This document shows positions 1-12,884 of a stretch of 64,000 nt of DNA, in pieces. Location of the stretch: contig LODT01000039.1 in assembly GCA_001606155.1 (NCBI GenBank), positions 744,001-808,000 of the forward strand, in the 5' to 3' direction. Made by a program: the position numbers and the translations under genes. A model generated the notes under the pieces. The model saw nothing but the letters and a program-made list of their open reading frames with translations. It had not been told where the DNA came from and made no database searches. Every line of letters begins with the position of its first letter. The stretch's first letter is position 1. Source of the DNA: Tieghemostelium lacteum (Eukaryota; Evosea; Eumycetozoa; Dictyosteliales; Raperosteliaceae).

Positions 1-2293
1 ATGTAAAAATATATTGGTTGTAATGATTACGTAGGTCTCTGTGTTCCTCCAAACATCTCTTTATAAAACACTGGTGAAGGTCATTCCAAATTGCTCTGTC
101 AATAGTCTTCACATGATCTTCCATAATCTTACTGTGCACATGTGTAAATAGATCCTTAAAATCTTTTTCTAAGAGAAGAGTCTTGTAAAATTGTGGGAAA
201 TCATCTAGGGATACCAAAATTGGTGTAATGTGATGAGCATCAACTCTGTTCACCCTCATTATTGAAAAACTATCAGTAAATACAAAATTTAATTGTTTTT
301 TAATATGCTCTTGAACAGGTACTTTAGATTTCATTGCCATCAGAAAACGTAACATATTTTCAGCTGGCTTTAAATTATCGATATATTCATTAACCATTAT
401 TTGAAAGATTCCACATGTATAGTCACTCCACAGGTGAATGAAAATTGGACTGACTAAATCTATTGGCATTCGATAGATTCCATTTACATTATCACTAATT
501 GATTGTAAAAAATTTTCAGTTCTCTCTGAATTTGTACCTAGTATTTGATAGATAGTATTGAATTGAACTTTACTGGAATCGAGTTTTGACAGAGCCTCTA
601 ATAGAAACTTCACCAGTTCCTCACGATGAGGAAACATTTCTATTAGTTTTAATAGTGGTTTTACATTTTGGTCATTTAGATACTGGTATCTATAAATTTC
701 TAGAATCTTTGGCAGTATATTTGCTTCAATGGCTTCAGGTTCCCTATTAAAGTGTAGAATTGTTTCCAAGAGTTCTATAGATTGACAATAGACTTTTCTA
801 TTTAAAATTTCCAGTGTAACTTGGTACAATCTAGAATAATATTTACCATAGAGGTTCTGGCGAAACTGGTCTGGAATTCTCATTATTATCTCATTGAGAC
901 AATGAAATTTATCATGTTTAAATTTAAACCATGTTTTATAGATTTCGCCAAATCTAGATACAGCAACATTAGGTACAGTTACCATAACCACTTTTAATAG
1001 GTGATATATTAAATCGTATCCAGCATGCTTTGGAATATAACATTTCTGATAAGCCATCACCACAAAATCTACAACTAGATCACCAAGTTCCTCTGTAAAT
1101 TCAGTTGGATAGAGCATTATCATTTCTATTATAGATGAAAGTACTGTGAAGAGTTTATAAATTTCAAAACCGTAATAGATAGCATCTACCAAATGAGTGT
1201 ATACCAGTAACCTATTTTCAGTAACATTTTCATAGCCAATCTTATCCAACACACTAATTGCTAAAATTAATGAGTTTGGTGTTGAGGGAGCAGTTAATCT
1301 AATCCACTTCCAAAACCATTCCACAGATATAAGGTTAATCAATTCTTGACCATAGCATTTATAGTATTCAGATAGTATATTGTATTGTGTCACTGTTTCA
1401 TTGAATGTATCTACAGAATTTCTGAATATTAACACATGAGGTAACAATGACAAAAATGTATCTTTTAGTGATTGTTTCTGATCCAATGTGAGTTTTTCCA
1501 TACAATTTATTGCAAGGAATTTGGCAATATTGGAGACATTTGATGGCATATAGTCATCTAAAGGAGATAGAATCCGAACCAATTCAACTAGACTTTTAAT
1601 ATTTTCACTTGATATTACTTCTTTTTGAGTGAGGTAATATTTAATTATATTATTACAGATCATATCTGTTACATCAACTGATAATATTTCATCATTATTA
1701 TTAACTATTAACTATATCTATATTTGAGTACAAGTGATTTAAAATATCAAGTATATTAAACTTACTCTCACTAATGTTGAAATTGGTAATAGAGATTCAT
1801 GATATATAACTTTTGAACTAAATAAAATCTTGTAACTTATCATAAGGTCCAATATGGTTCCCAAAAGTGGAATATTATTACAATTTAGAAAAATGTGATT
1901 TAAAATTCCATTTTTATAGTATATTACCAAATCCCTATGTGTGCAATTTGCTAACAATACATCAAATTTACAGAAGCTTGGGTCACCAGATAAATTCAAA
2001 TCTCTATTGAATTTACAACTACTATTTAATAAATTCCAAAATTTTGAAAACATAATCATATGATCAAGAATTTGAATACCTTTAATCTCTACTGATAATT
2101 GCTCTTTAGCCAATAAATCTCTGAGAATATCCAAAAACTCATTGTATTGGTATACACTTTTGAATATGGGAAATACCCAATTTTCCTTTTTGTGTAATTC
2201 ATATTTAACTTCTTTTTCATTCTCTGTATTTTTGTACATTGATTTTATAAAAGGAATCAAATCGATACCGGTGTTAATGTTAATTTCATCCAT
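1..2293 (-). CDS. Partial gene, helical-repeat/F-box-like family (copy E)
   Basis: Two exons read leftwards and the gene continues past the left edge. Exon 1 is 2293-1766, starting at the ATG that encodes MDEININTG; the frame stays open upstream only through a TTG. A 54-nt GTAAGT...TATAG intron (1765-1712) follows, and exon 2 runs from 1711 to base 1. The joined frame is open for about 745 residues. It is Leu/Ile-rich and entirely alpha-helical in character, with no signal peptide. Gene size class, a long first exon of about 180-190 codons, a phase-0 intron and a very long second exon match the family genes at 21842-25215 and 40323-50088. Sequence similarity is weak, and the C-terminal F-box-like segment of the family would lie outside the window. 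Function is unknown; HEAT/ARM-type helical repeats are an inference. Membership in the family is moderately supported. Confidence 0.6.
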
Positions 2294-2455
2294 TTTTTGA
2301 GGGCTCAAAATGAAACGAAACTAATTTCTAAAAAAAAAAGATCTTGACCAAATAATCGTTCTATTTAATTTCTAATAAAAATTATTTTTATTTTATAATT
2401 TTAAATGTTGGTACTGAAATGATTACAAAAAATTAAGAGATAGTGAAACTATTTA

Positions 2456-5400
2456 CTATTTGAGTGATAATGAGATTTTTAAATCTGCAACAAGTGATTT
2501 TTGGTTTCTGTGAAGGAGATAGGCTTCAATTGAATTGATAACAGGCATATAACAAGATAGTACCAATTCTCTTGCTTTTTTACTTTCAGAAGCTTCTAAA
2601 GCGATTAAATTATCAAGTTGATTGATTACAACTAAACATTTACATACCAAAGATGAATTTTGGAATACCACTGAATTGAGAATATGTAAATCATTAGTGT
2701 GAGGGTGTCCTAGTGCTGGTAATTGAATAGAGAATATATCTTTACTCAATGGCAACTGTTGACTAGTTGGTTGTACTTGAGTTGTATAGTATTGTGGTAA
2801 CACTGGAGTCTGATGTAAAGAATTTGAAAAGTTAAATGTAGGAGGTTGTGGTTGGAATGTTATAGGCTGTGCGTTGATAGGTTGAGGTCGTGGTTGGGAT
2901 GTTATAAGCTGTGCGTTGATAGGTTGTGGTTGGATAATTTGAGCTTGTGGTTGGAATTTACCTCCAAATCCAAATGGTTTAATTGGTGCTGATGATTTGA
3001 TTGAAGCTGTTTGGGGTAATTTGACTGGCGAGATAAGAGAGGGATTTGATCCACCATCACGGTAGTAAATTGGAATATATGAGAAATTGTATGGAGTATT
3101 TGGTAATTTAACCTTCTCGAGAATATCCTTCAATTGTTTACGATGATCAGAAGTTACCAATACATTCCAGTGGTAGTAGGTTTGGATACTAGTCAAAGCA
3201 GTAAGAACATAATCTTGAAGATTTTGGCCAAATCTATTGGCACTTGACATTAATAGAGTTGGATGTCTTTGTGAGATGACATTGAACATTTGTTGAGGAT
3301 TTGGTGAGACGATAGCCATATGTAAAGCAGATTGACCAATGGAATCTAGTAATGGTACTTGTTGGTTGAGAAGTTCCTGAACTCTTTCAATGGAACCCTC
3401 ACCAATTGCATTATGAATAGTAGTTGCATTGCTCTTTGGTGGTACAAATCCTAAATCATGACGATCCCATTGAAATAGATTTCTTCTCCCAACAATTGAA
3501 GATTTCAATCTATACAAATATGGATAACTTCTAACGAGGTAATCACAAATATCTTGGTTACGGAAATTCTTTGCAATCATTGCACAACTAATCTTGTAAC
3601 GGTTATTGGATCTCAAACGTGGAATTGCACCATTTTTAATAAGCAATTCTACACATTTCAACGACCCACCCATACAAGCATAATGTAAAGGATAGTAACC
3701 ATTCTGACAAGCAATATTAACAAATGACTTGTATTTAGGTTGAGCAAGTAGAGATTCAAGTGATCTATCAGAACCCAATGCAGAGGCAATTGAAATCAAA
3801 TGGTTAGTTTGAATGATGAATACAATGTCTTCTGATTTTTCCTGTCTCTTGAAAATCTTTGGAGTGTAGACAGGGTAATTATTAGAAAAAGATCTATTGG
3901 CAACAATTTCGTTCTTAATGTCATTGAGTTGTAGATTTGAGGTATTGTCTAAATTATACCATTGATCGTCGGTAACTGGATGGAAGGAACCAGTGAGTAG
4001 TTGCTGTGAACCTGGGTTCTCTGTCATCCATTGAAGAGGTCCGCTTACAGAATCAGCTTCAGCTCTCTGTCCTGCAATACATTTCTTACACCAAACAGCT
4101 TTTCCAGAGAATACATGTGCTTCACCTACAACTACAACATGTTTATGTTTAGCATCTGATTTTTTGGCATTGGCAAAGAATTGGGATTTATCTTTATAGG
4201 TCAGATAATCAGAGACTTTTCTAGATCTCCATAATTGACCCCATGGAATGTCAACTTCAGAATAATCACTGTCTCCAGTGGCACCAATAGATTTTGGATC
4301 AAAGTTTGGTGGGTAATTAGCAGCTGTATAGTGGTACTCCAGTAAAAGTAATCTTTGGAGACCAACTGTTGATTTGAAATCAGCACTGTAGATAGATGAT
4401 GGAATATCAGTAGAATCAAATCCTGGTACTTTTACAGCAAAACCCCTCTTTGCATATTTGAATAGACGAGTTTCATAGGTTGTAGAACGTCTAGACATAT
4501 CAACAATATTGATACCATTGACAATAGCATCTCTAGCTCTTGGAATTGCAGATACTCTTTGACCATCAAAACCAATGGAACAACAATCAATATCAAAACC
4601 CATTAGAACCTCAGCTGGTGATTTATAGATTCTCAATACAACCTGAACATTTCTGTATGGGTATTCATTGAGGAATGTAACTGCATATTTTGTTCTGGCA
4701 ATTGTGGTATTAGGTGACTTGTTTTGAATAAATGTAAGAATCTCCTTAAGTTTATCAGTAGCTTGTGTTTCAGTGAGACCATACAAGAAGATATCAATAT
4801 CACTATTCTGGAATGCATTAGTAGATGGTTGATTTAAAGTACAACCAAGTACAGCACCACCAGCAACAAATACATTTGACCAATTAAAACCAGTAAATAA
4901 TCCACCAGTAAATTTCATCCATTCACGTTGGAAATCACTAAAATTATCAACAACCTTTTGAGATTGTTTCAAATAGTGGTTGTGTCTGTCGTGTTTCAGT
5001 AGTAAATCATCACTTGGTACTAGTGATTCTCTCTTGAATGATTCATCTTGGAAAACATTCAAACAATGAACTAAAGGATCTTTAATCTTTGGGTTGGATC
5101 TATCTTTAATAAACAATTGTCTAAATTCTTCTTCTAATTTATCAACTGGTTCACTAGGTTTAGTAGATACATTCTTGGAGAAGAGTGAACTTGTCTTTGA
5201 AGATGAATGAGTTCCCCATTGGAGTTGAGAACTAGGACTATTGTTGTTGTTATTGTTGTTATTACGAATAGATCCAAAGGAAAGTGAAGGATTAGATGTT
5301 AGAGGTACGGTTTTAACAGCTGCTGGTTTTGATGTAGTTGCAAATGAGAAAGGAGATGGAGTTATAGTTGGTGGGGGAGTTGTGGTTTTAACTGGTAGAG

Positions 5401-7532
5401 ATGATCCTGGAAGAGTGAATTTAACAAGATATTTTTGTCTTTGTTGGTTTGGGTTATAGATTACATATTCATTAGTTTGGAAATCAGAGTTGTTGGTAGA
5501 AGTTTGGGCAACACCTAAACAACTGTTGAAACCAAATGGTGCTTGGGTGAGTGTAGCATCAATTTTTGTGAATTCTTTAGTTTTACCAACAGCAACCTCA
5601 GAGATAAGCATAAGACGACTTTGGCCATCATTCAAAGATGGATGAGCGTATTGAGCTGAGGTCTTGAATTGGTCAGCATAATAGATACCAGCACCAAGGA
5701 AACCAAAATCTGATCTAGAACCACCAGTATTTACAATAACTTTTGGTAGGAGCATACCTCTAGACAGTAAACCTACAAAGTTTTGGTATCTGCTACCATG
5801 GAACAATAATTTACTTGAAAGACTCTTAGTGTACAATGAGTTCTCGTTAGTCTTACCCAAAGAGAATACACTCTCAATCTTACATCCCTCTGGAAGGTTC
5901 TTTAACTCGTTTTGAACTTGTCTATAATCAAAATCTGTTGGATGAAGTTCTTTAATCTCATTTTTTAGTGCAAGATATTTCATATAGGTTGCAGAGTACT
6001 CTGATAAAACACCATCACCATTGACTTTAATCAAATCTTTCATCAATTGTAAGAGTTCAACTTTATCAGAAAGTTGATGGAGATTGGCAATTACATGTGA
6101 ACTTACAGAAGCACCTCGTCCTAGTTTATATGGAATTACAGTATAGAATTTTGATGAAAGAGTTTCCAATGTACTATGAGATGGTGAAGTTTTCTTTAGT
6201 TCTTGATGAATTTGGTCTAGTGCCTGTTCACCTTTTTCAACTTGTTCCAAAGATAATACACCCAATGGAGTTTCAATACCTCTCTTGGTTATAGTTACAG
6301 AAAGTGTAGTAGTTAAATGTTTAGTAGCTTCTTCAAAAATGGATTCAACTAATTGTTTAACTGATAAATCCAATTTACCATCATCTTCATTATTATAGGT
6401 ACTCTTTGAAGTTGAAATTTCACTAGGGGTTGATGAACTTGACATTGTACTAGTCAATAATGCAACTTCTTCATAACCTTTAGAAGTAGTCTTTTCTTTT
6501 ATAGTATTATCAAACTGTTTCTCAGCTTCAGCTTTTGAGTTATAATATCTAGTTTCTGTTGTTGTTTTTCCGTCAGTTCTCTAAATTAAAATAATAAAAA
6601 GAAAATATTATGAATTAATATACACAAACTTTCTAATAATTAATATTTTTCATTATTATTGTCAAACATACGCCATATCTTGAAAATACCCTGTAAATTT
6701 GATTTTGTTCATTTTCTTGTAATTCCAAATGATAAAATTTATTATTTGAATTTGCACCTGAAATATTAGAACACTGAAATTGTATATTAGTAACTTTAAA
6801 TCGCTAGAGGAGTATAATAATATTAATACATACTTGTAAGGTTTTTTGCTTTGAAATTGTGAAATCTTGTGGGAAAGGTGGTTCTTCGGCACTCTCAAAT
6901 TTGAATAGTTTTCCAGTGTTACTTGATGTTAAAACATATTTTGGATCACGAATAGATAAGGTAAAAGATGGAGTAATAGGTGTTTTAGCAATTGGTTTCA
7001 TTGGGGTTGCAAAGTATTGAATTGGACCTGCACTTCCCAATTCAACTTTAACAGGATTTTGATGAACTGAACTATCAATAGAAGGTGTTGTGGCAACGGC
7101 ATTGTTTACTCTTTTATTTGGAGCTTTTGCAGTTATTTTCTTGGTTGGTGATTTTACTTTTGGAATGTCATCTTCCGCAGTTGAAGAAGTAGTTATAGTA
7201 GAGGCAATCGAAGATGATTTAATAGGTGAGCTTACAGGGAAAGTTGATATTTTGTCGACTAATGTGAAATGGTATGCAGCGGGATTTTCTCTATAACCCT
7301 TGTTAATGCTGTCAGTAACCCATTGTTCAGAGACAATTTCCACATTATAAGAGGCTGCCTTTTTGACATTGGAATTTTGTTGTTGGAAATCAGAATCTAC
7401 AGTAACCATATGTGTTACAGTTTTACCAATCATAAATGCAATAGTACCGCCATTGTCTTTGATGGTTTTACTTAGATTTTGTTTATTTTTGACATCTCCA
7501 ATATAAATAGAACAATTTGAAAAAATAGACAT
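2456..7532 (-). CDS. BRCT-WGR-PARP-nucleotidyltransferase-ankyrin fusion protein
   Basis: Three exons (7532-6834, 6773-6672, 6580-2456; phase-0 introns) give about 1,641 residues. Residues 1-90 form a BRCT domain. Residues 190-308 form a WGR domain, assembled only after splicing (NNKFYHLELQ... RVFSRYG). A PARP helical regulatory domain follows, then the catalytic domain. The H-Y-E triad is visible: LLFHGSR (H about 528), GAGIYYAD (Y about 567), NEYVIY (E about 638). This predicts poly-ADP-ribosylation of protein from NAD+ at DNA breaks. Downstream lies a Pol-beta-type nucleotidyltransferase-like segment, VAGGAVLG (839-846) then SDIDIF (860-865), with a possible third acidic residue in FDIDC (about 930). 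Ankyrin-like repeats (about 1180-1400) and a Pro/Gln-rich tail with QPINAQ repeats end the protein. Dictyostelids are known to have several ADP-ribosyltransferases, some with ankyrin repeats. The frame's first codon in the long exon is not a start; the WGR exons lie upstream. Confidence 0.88.
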
Positions 7533-8041
7533 CTTGTTTTATGGTATTGATTCTTTTAGGCACCTTTATACAATCAAATTTCGGATCATACACAAAGAGC
7601 GCTAAAAGTACTAAAAAAAAGATTTAATCAAAAAAAAAAATAAAATATAAAATGAAAAAGAGAATTTTTTTGGACAGAGATTTTCCTAGAAAGATATTTT
7701 TTATTAGTAATTATCTCAAAATAATTAGACGAACATAAAAAACAAGTACTTGAAGAATATATTAATATAATTCAATTAAACAAAGAACGCGTCAATTAAA
7801 CATATTTTTACTTTTATTATCACATACAATGAAAGATTTATTTATAGGAAAGAAAGTAAATTTTCGTTTAATGGTTGATCTGATTCGTCTTCCAAATACA
7901 GAACAAATGATATTTTATCATTAGATTTATTTAAATGAAATTGAATATAATATATTTTAAAATAATTAAATTTACTGGTTATAAACTTTTATTTTTTTTT
8001 TTTAATTCATTGTTTTTACTAAAAATCATTCAGAAGTCAAC
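7533..8041. other. Intergenic, divergent promoter region
   Basis: This 509-base stretch separates the PARP-fusion gene (leftward) from the Pop7 gene (rightward), so it should hold both promoters. It is almost pure A/T with several A and T homopolymers (for example around 7612-7640 and 7988-8000). I see no coding frame, tRNA or distinct motif in it. Confidence 0.7.
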
Positions 8042-8556
8042 ATGAACGAAAATGTAAGCAATCAACAAGATGATTTTATGTTTGACGATAATGATGATTT
8101 AAAAGTGTCTGAAGAAGATTTAAATAATCCATATTTATGTAAGTTTGTTTGATTTTGGGTTTATGTGATTGTAATGTAGTTGGAGGTGCTGAGATTTTTA
8201 TATTGATGATAGATTGCTATAAAAGAAGAACTGCTCAGAGAGCTAAAGCCAATGCAAATGATGTTTATATTGCAAATAATGGTCAATTTATACTATATGT
8301 AAAGAGATGTAAGAAATTGTTATTGCAACAGGAAAATTGTAAAGAGGTTGTTATTCATGGATTAGGAGCTGCAATTATTCCAGCAATCAAATTATCACTG
8401 TACTTACAAAAAAAAATACCAAATCTGGTAGTTTCTCCAAATACTGGTACAGAGGAGATCATTGATCAATATGATCCGCTAAGAGATGATTTAGAACCTG
8501 TACTTAGGATTAGACGTTGTTCATCCATTCACATTAGATTGACTTTAAATCAATAA
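8042..8556 (+). CDS. pop7: Ribonuclease P/MRP subunit Rpp20/Pop7 (Alba family)
   Basis: Exon 1 (8042-8138) encodes an acidic leader beginning MNENVSNQQDD. The likely intron is 8139-8212 (GTAAGT...GATAG), and exon 2 is 8213-8556. About 146 residues result, a normal size for the family. The Alba fold is recognisable: YIANNGQFILYVKR, then VVIHGLGAAIIPAIKLSLYL (the Gly-Leu-Gly-Ala-Ala-Ile turn typical of Rpp20) and a C-terminal IRRCSSIHIRLTL strand. The protein is a subunit of RNase P and RNase MRP, acting in tRNA 5' processing and rRNA processing, usually as a heterodimer with Rpp25. An alternative acceptor 33 nt upstream (GTAG, 8177-8180) also keeps the frame but would make a 41-nt intron, so I prefer the 74-nt version. 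Confidence 0.85.
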
Positions 8557-9313
8557 CATAACTATTCAAAATAGAGTAGAAGATCAATGTTGATTTCACA
8601 CACACACACAAACTCATCACCCCCCACAATATCTCTTTTTATAATTTCCAAACCCCACAACACACACAACACAAATACAACCATTATTTCTCTTTTTCTA
8701 TCAAATAAATAAATATAGATTAAAACACCATCAGATGGTGACTAGTGCTGGTTCCCTTCTATATTCTACCAAAAAAAAAAAAAAACAGGTGCTATAGCCA
8801 ATTTAAAACATCACTGTATACCCTTATTGTTCAGTATTACTGATTTTGTGATTGTTCATTTTGGAAAACTTCATTTTAGGTTGAATGATCAGTTAAAATA
8901 TCTTTGCTAGCGAAATTTCTGTTAATTCTATGCAGTTGTGTTTGATTAACAATTGTTTATAATAAAATATTGTAGTTTTGGGGGTTCATTTTTAAAAAAT
9001 CTGTGTTTGCGTGTGATAAAATAAAAAATGTAAAAGAGTATAAACAAATTTTAGGAAAAGTGCAGGTGTTTCCCTTTAGATCATCATCATAATGAAAAAG
9101 TTTGAAACAATTTAAAGCATTATTATTTTAAATACTTGTTAAATAATACAATTCAAAAAAAATAGATAATAAACAACAACTTATATTATTGTTTATTTTC
9201 AAAATATTGATCAACCTATTTATTTGTAAAATTACCAAATTCAAATGATATTTGCACTATTCAACAAAATATTGTAAATTGATTTACCTATTTATTTATA
9301 AATTATTATAAAA
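8557..9313. other. Intergenic region with CA-rich tracts
   Basis: This 757-base region lies between Pop7 and the phosphodiesterase gene. It begins with CA/AC-rich simple sequence (about 8597-8680, cacacacacacaaa and ccccacaacacacacaac) and continues as AT-rich DNA. The last 200 bases are the promoter side of the phosphodiesterase. A slightly less AT-rich patch at 8730-8760 has no ORF or RNA fold that I can support. Confidence 0.6.
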
Positions 9314-11738
9314 ATGGAATTAGATGATATAATTGATAGAGGAATTCAAATTGAAAATTGTGGTGGTAATAACACCAAATTACAGTCATTAGAATCTCTG
9401 AAAGGACCTATTGTATTGCAAACATTAGTACAATATTCATTCTTTTTACTTGTTATTGGAACTGCTGAAAGAGCAGCATGGTCACCAAATATCAGAGTGG
9501 CAAATTTCTTACCTTGTAAGTAGTTTTCAACCTATTCTAATTTTTGGTTTTAATTATCTGAAAAACATTAATATTAATCAGAATATTTCTATATCAAGAT
9601 TGTATTATATGTATTATATTATTAGAAGCCAACAGATTACAAAAAAAACCATTAATGAGAATTATTTTTTTATTATATTCTTCAAATATACCATTTTGTT
9701 ATATGGTTATATTTTCAAGAGAAGCTCGTATGTAATTTAGATATTTATCAATTTAAATATTTATATTAATTATTTTTAATTAGATATATTGGTAGCATTA
9801 TTATTTTTTGTATCTTGTTTATGTATATTTTTACAAAGTGGAATTCCTCAACTAAGGAAACATATATTGATATTTATAGCTATTGTAATGGTGAATTATA
9901 CGGCATGTTTATTGTTTATGGATTGGTTTTATGTGGATGAAACAGGAAAGAACCCATACCGAGGTAAAACATTACAAAGTAAAATTCATTGGGGTCAAGA
10001 ATCAACAATATTGCTATCAATGGCATTATTGGGTACCTCTTTTATAGTTTTGGAAAAATTTATAAAATCATATGCCAATTGTCTACTGGAACAGTATAAT
10101 CAGATCAAACATTTACAGAAAGAAAAAGAACAGTTACAAAATGAAATTGAGTTTATACAAAATCATAATAAATTGGATTTAGGTACACCTATAGATACAG
10201 TAATCAATATCATTAGAACTCTAATGAATCAGAATGATCACAATGAAAATACAAAACTACAACTATATAAAGTATTATCTGTACTGTCATCACATAAGCT
10301 ATATGATCCAATTCATTTAGAGAAATGTAAGATAAAATATTCAATCTAAAGATTTATATTTGTAAATCTAATTAAAAATATATTTTATCTATATAGCATC
10401 ACATAATGACAAAGAAGTATTTTCATGGTTAGAATCAATGATTAATAGAGATTTTAATGATAAATCAGCAATTCAAAATCTTGAAATCTCATCACCTGCT
10501 ACAACACCAAGTAAACTTAATCTATCAAAATATTTATTATTACAAGCCGATCCAGATAAAATGTATGTTTTATTTTTATAAATCATTAGATTTATATTAA
10601 TATATCTTTTACTTTAAATCTAAGATTTGAAAATAGAATATTTGAATTGATTAAAAAGAATATTGAAAATTGGGATTTTCCAATATTTGAATTGGGTGAG
10701 ATATCTAATGGTAATCCACTATTTTATGCTAGTTACTATATATTTGCAAGACATAAAATATTTCAGAAATTTCATATTAATGAAATGGTATTCAGAAAGT
10801 TTATAACTATAATAGAGGCTGGTTATGATAGTGAAAATAGTTATCATAACTCTTTACATGCAGCTGATGTTTTAATCACACTAAACCATCTAATAGAGAA
10901 AGGTTTAGCAAAGTCATTAAATGACTTGGATATACTATCCATGTTACTAGCTGCAATAGTACACGATTACAAACATAATGGGGTATCCAATAGTTTTCAC
11001 ATTAACACCAAATCAAGTTTAGCACTGAAATATAATGACACATCAATACTTGAAAACCATCATTTAGCTCAGTCATTTAAAGTTATATATTCACCTATTC
11101 CAATGAATAATGGATATACATCAAATTCAAGTAACACATTGAATAGTTCAACTATGAACATAAATACAAGTACCAGTAGTAATACCAGTACAAGTCTATC
11201 AAACTCCACTACCGAAATGGAGGATCATTATCTTTTAGAATCACTATCAGATCAACAAAAAAAGGAGTTAAGGGACACTGTGATAAAGTTAGTTTTGGCA
11301 ACTGATATGGCAGCTCACTTTGATCTAGTTGGTAAATTCAAATCTAAATTATCAGCTAGTGGTGGAATGGCACTAAATGGTACACTAGATAGGAAAGATA
11401 AACTTCTTCTCATGCAAATTGCAATGAAGGCATCAGATATCAGTAACCCTGCAAAACCATTTAATATCTACAAACAATGGACAGACAGAATAACAGAGGA
11501 GTTCTACAGACAAGGTGACCAAGAAAGACAACTAGGTATCGATGTCACACCCTTCATGAATCGACATAAACCAGCTATTACCAAATGCCAAATATCCTTC
11601 ATTAACCTATTTGTTGAACCTCTTTATGATATTCTCCAAACTCAGTATCCAGTCTTTGAACCATACCATACCAATACAAAAACTAATCTAGCTATTTGGG
11701 AATCTACTGATCAATCGTCACAACAACAACAACAGTAA
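9314..11738 (+). CDS. pde4: Membrane-anchored HD-type cyclic nucleotide phosphodiesterase (PDE4-like)
   Basis: Four exons (9314-9515, 9784-10326, 10397-10562, 10625-11738) splice in consistent phase to about 674 residues. The N-terminal quarter has about four hydrophobic segments (around residues 33-52, 69-88, 93-113, 137-156), then a charged coiled-coil (HLQKEKEQLQNEIEF). The C-terminal half is a class I PDE catalytic domain with all metal-binding signatures: YHNSLHAADV (about 377-386), IVHDYKHNGVSN (H about 417), LATDMAAHFDL and ASDISNPAKP. It should hydrolyse cAMP and/or cGMP. Among the known Dictyostelium HD-class enzymes (RegA, PDE3, PDE4) only PDE4 is membrane-bound, which drives the symbol. 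A Ser/Thr/Asn-rich insertion (about nt 11100-11215) interrupts the catalytic domain and is probably a surface loop. Substrate preference cannot be read from sequence. Confidence 0.85.
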
Positions 11739-12884
11739 CAATACCAATACAATAAATGTGATTCACCGCAATCTCATCCCAATCTATAGATTTTTACATA
11801 TTTAATTAATTTTAAAAATGTACAAATTAGATTTGGTTTTTATACCTGCTAAATGTTCGGGTGTGTGTCTGTGTTTTGTTCGTGATCCACATTATATTAA
11901 ATCTTTAAAATTTACAAATTTCCTTTTTTTTCTATTTATTGAACAAACGCTTTTTCCTTTTTACAGAAGAGTGTATCATTTGAACTATTTTTTTTGAATT
12001 TTAATTTTTATTTGATTTTTGAAATTAAAAATGATGAAAATTGATATGCAATTTACAAAATTATCTCAAAATTCATTAGTAAACTGCATAATCAACTTTA
12101 AAAGAGAGAATGAGATCTGATAGTTCTATTTATGTGTATAAAATACATCCCCCACCCCTTACTATGTTTCTTCACTCTCTTTCTATTGTTGATAGAGTAC
12201 TGTCAATAACAGTTGCAAATAAATTACAGACTGAAGATGATTTAATTAGCTGATGAATCTCTCTAAAAAAAAAAAACAATTCTACAACGTTCACATCTAA
12301 TTGTAGTAATAATTTAACTAAAAATCAACACTATAAAAACTCTATTTTAATTTTGGTTATTGTTGTTTTAAATTAATATAAATATAAATATACATATTCA
12401 AATAAGGTAGGTAATTTTGATTTTTTTTACATTTGAACCACAAACACTTGATTTGATAAAAATATAACATTTCACACACTTTTAAATATCAAAAATTGGG
12501 TTTAGTGTGGTGTGAGAAAGTGTGTGAAGTAGTAGTTCTTAGATATTATGACCTTAAAACAAAATTTAAAAATGTGATATTATATATCTATCTATTTTTT
12601 ATAAAATATACTCCACTCTTAAACCCTTAATGAAAATATAGAATCTATCTTTTATTTTTTTTCCCTCTCTTTGTGTTAAATATTCACTCAATTTGTTTTG
12701 TTGTTCCTTTTTAAATTAATTAATACCTTTGTATTATTCGAATATTGTATTATAACTGTTCATATTTAGTTTAATCACTTTAAAAAAAAAAACAAAAATA
12801 ATCAAATTGATATTTATTTTATATTTATTATATATTATTTATCAATACATATTAATTATTTATTTATTATTTAGATATCTATAA
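11739..12884. other. Long intergenic region
   Basis: This 1,146-base region between the phosphodiesterase and the multi-pass membrane protein is very AT-rich, with short GT-rich patches at 11860-11880 and 12507-12530 (gtgtggtgtgag). These resemble the G-box-like elements bound by the developmental factor GBF in Dictyostelium, but they are short and I do not call them sites. A TATAAAA stretch and C-rich run occur near 12137-12160. I find no gene. Confidence 0.6.

Noticed and set aside
2294-2309. Longer N-termini using TTG for several genes (copy E, copy D, PARP exon 3, STAND-like gene, NDUFAF5)
   Set aside because: Dictyostelid genes initiate at ATG; in-frame ATGs with family-consistent starts, or upstream exons, account for these frames.
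7828-7925. ATG-led frame starting MKDLFIGKK
   Set aside because: It stops early, lies in AT-rich divergent promoter DNA and shows no similarity to anything I recognise.
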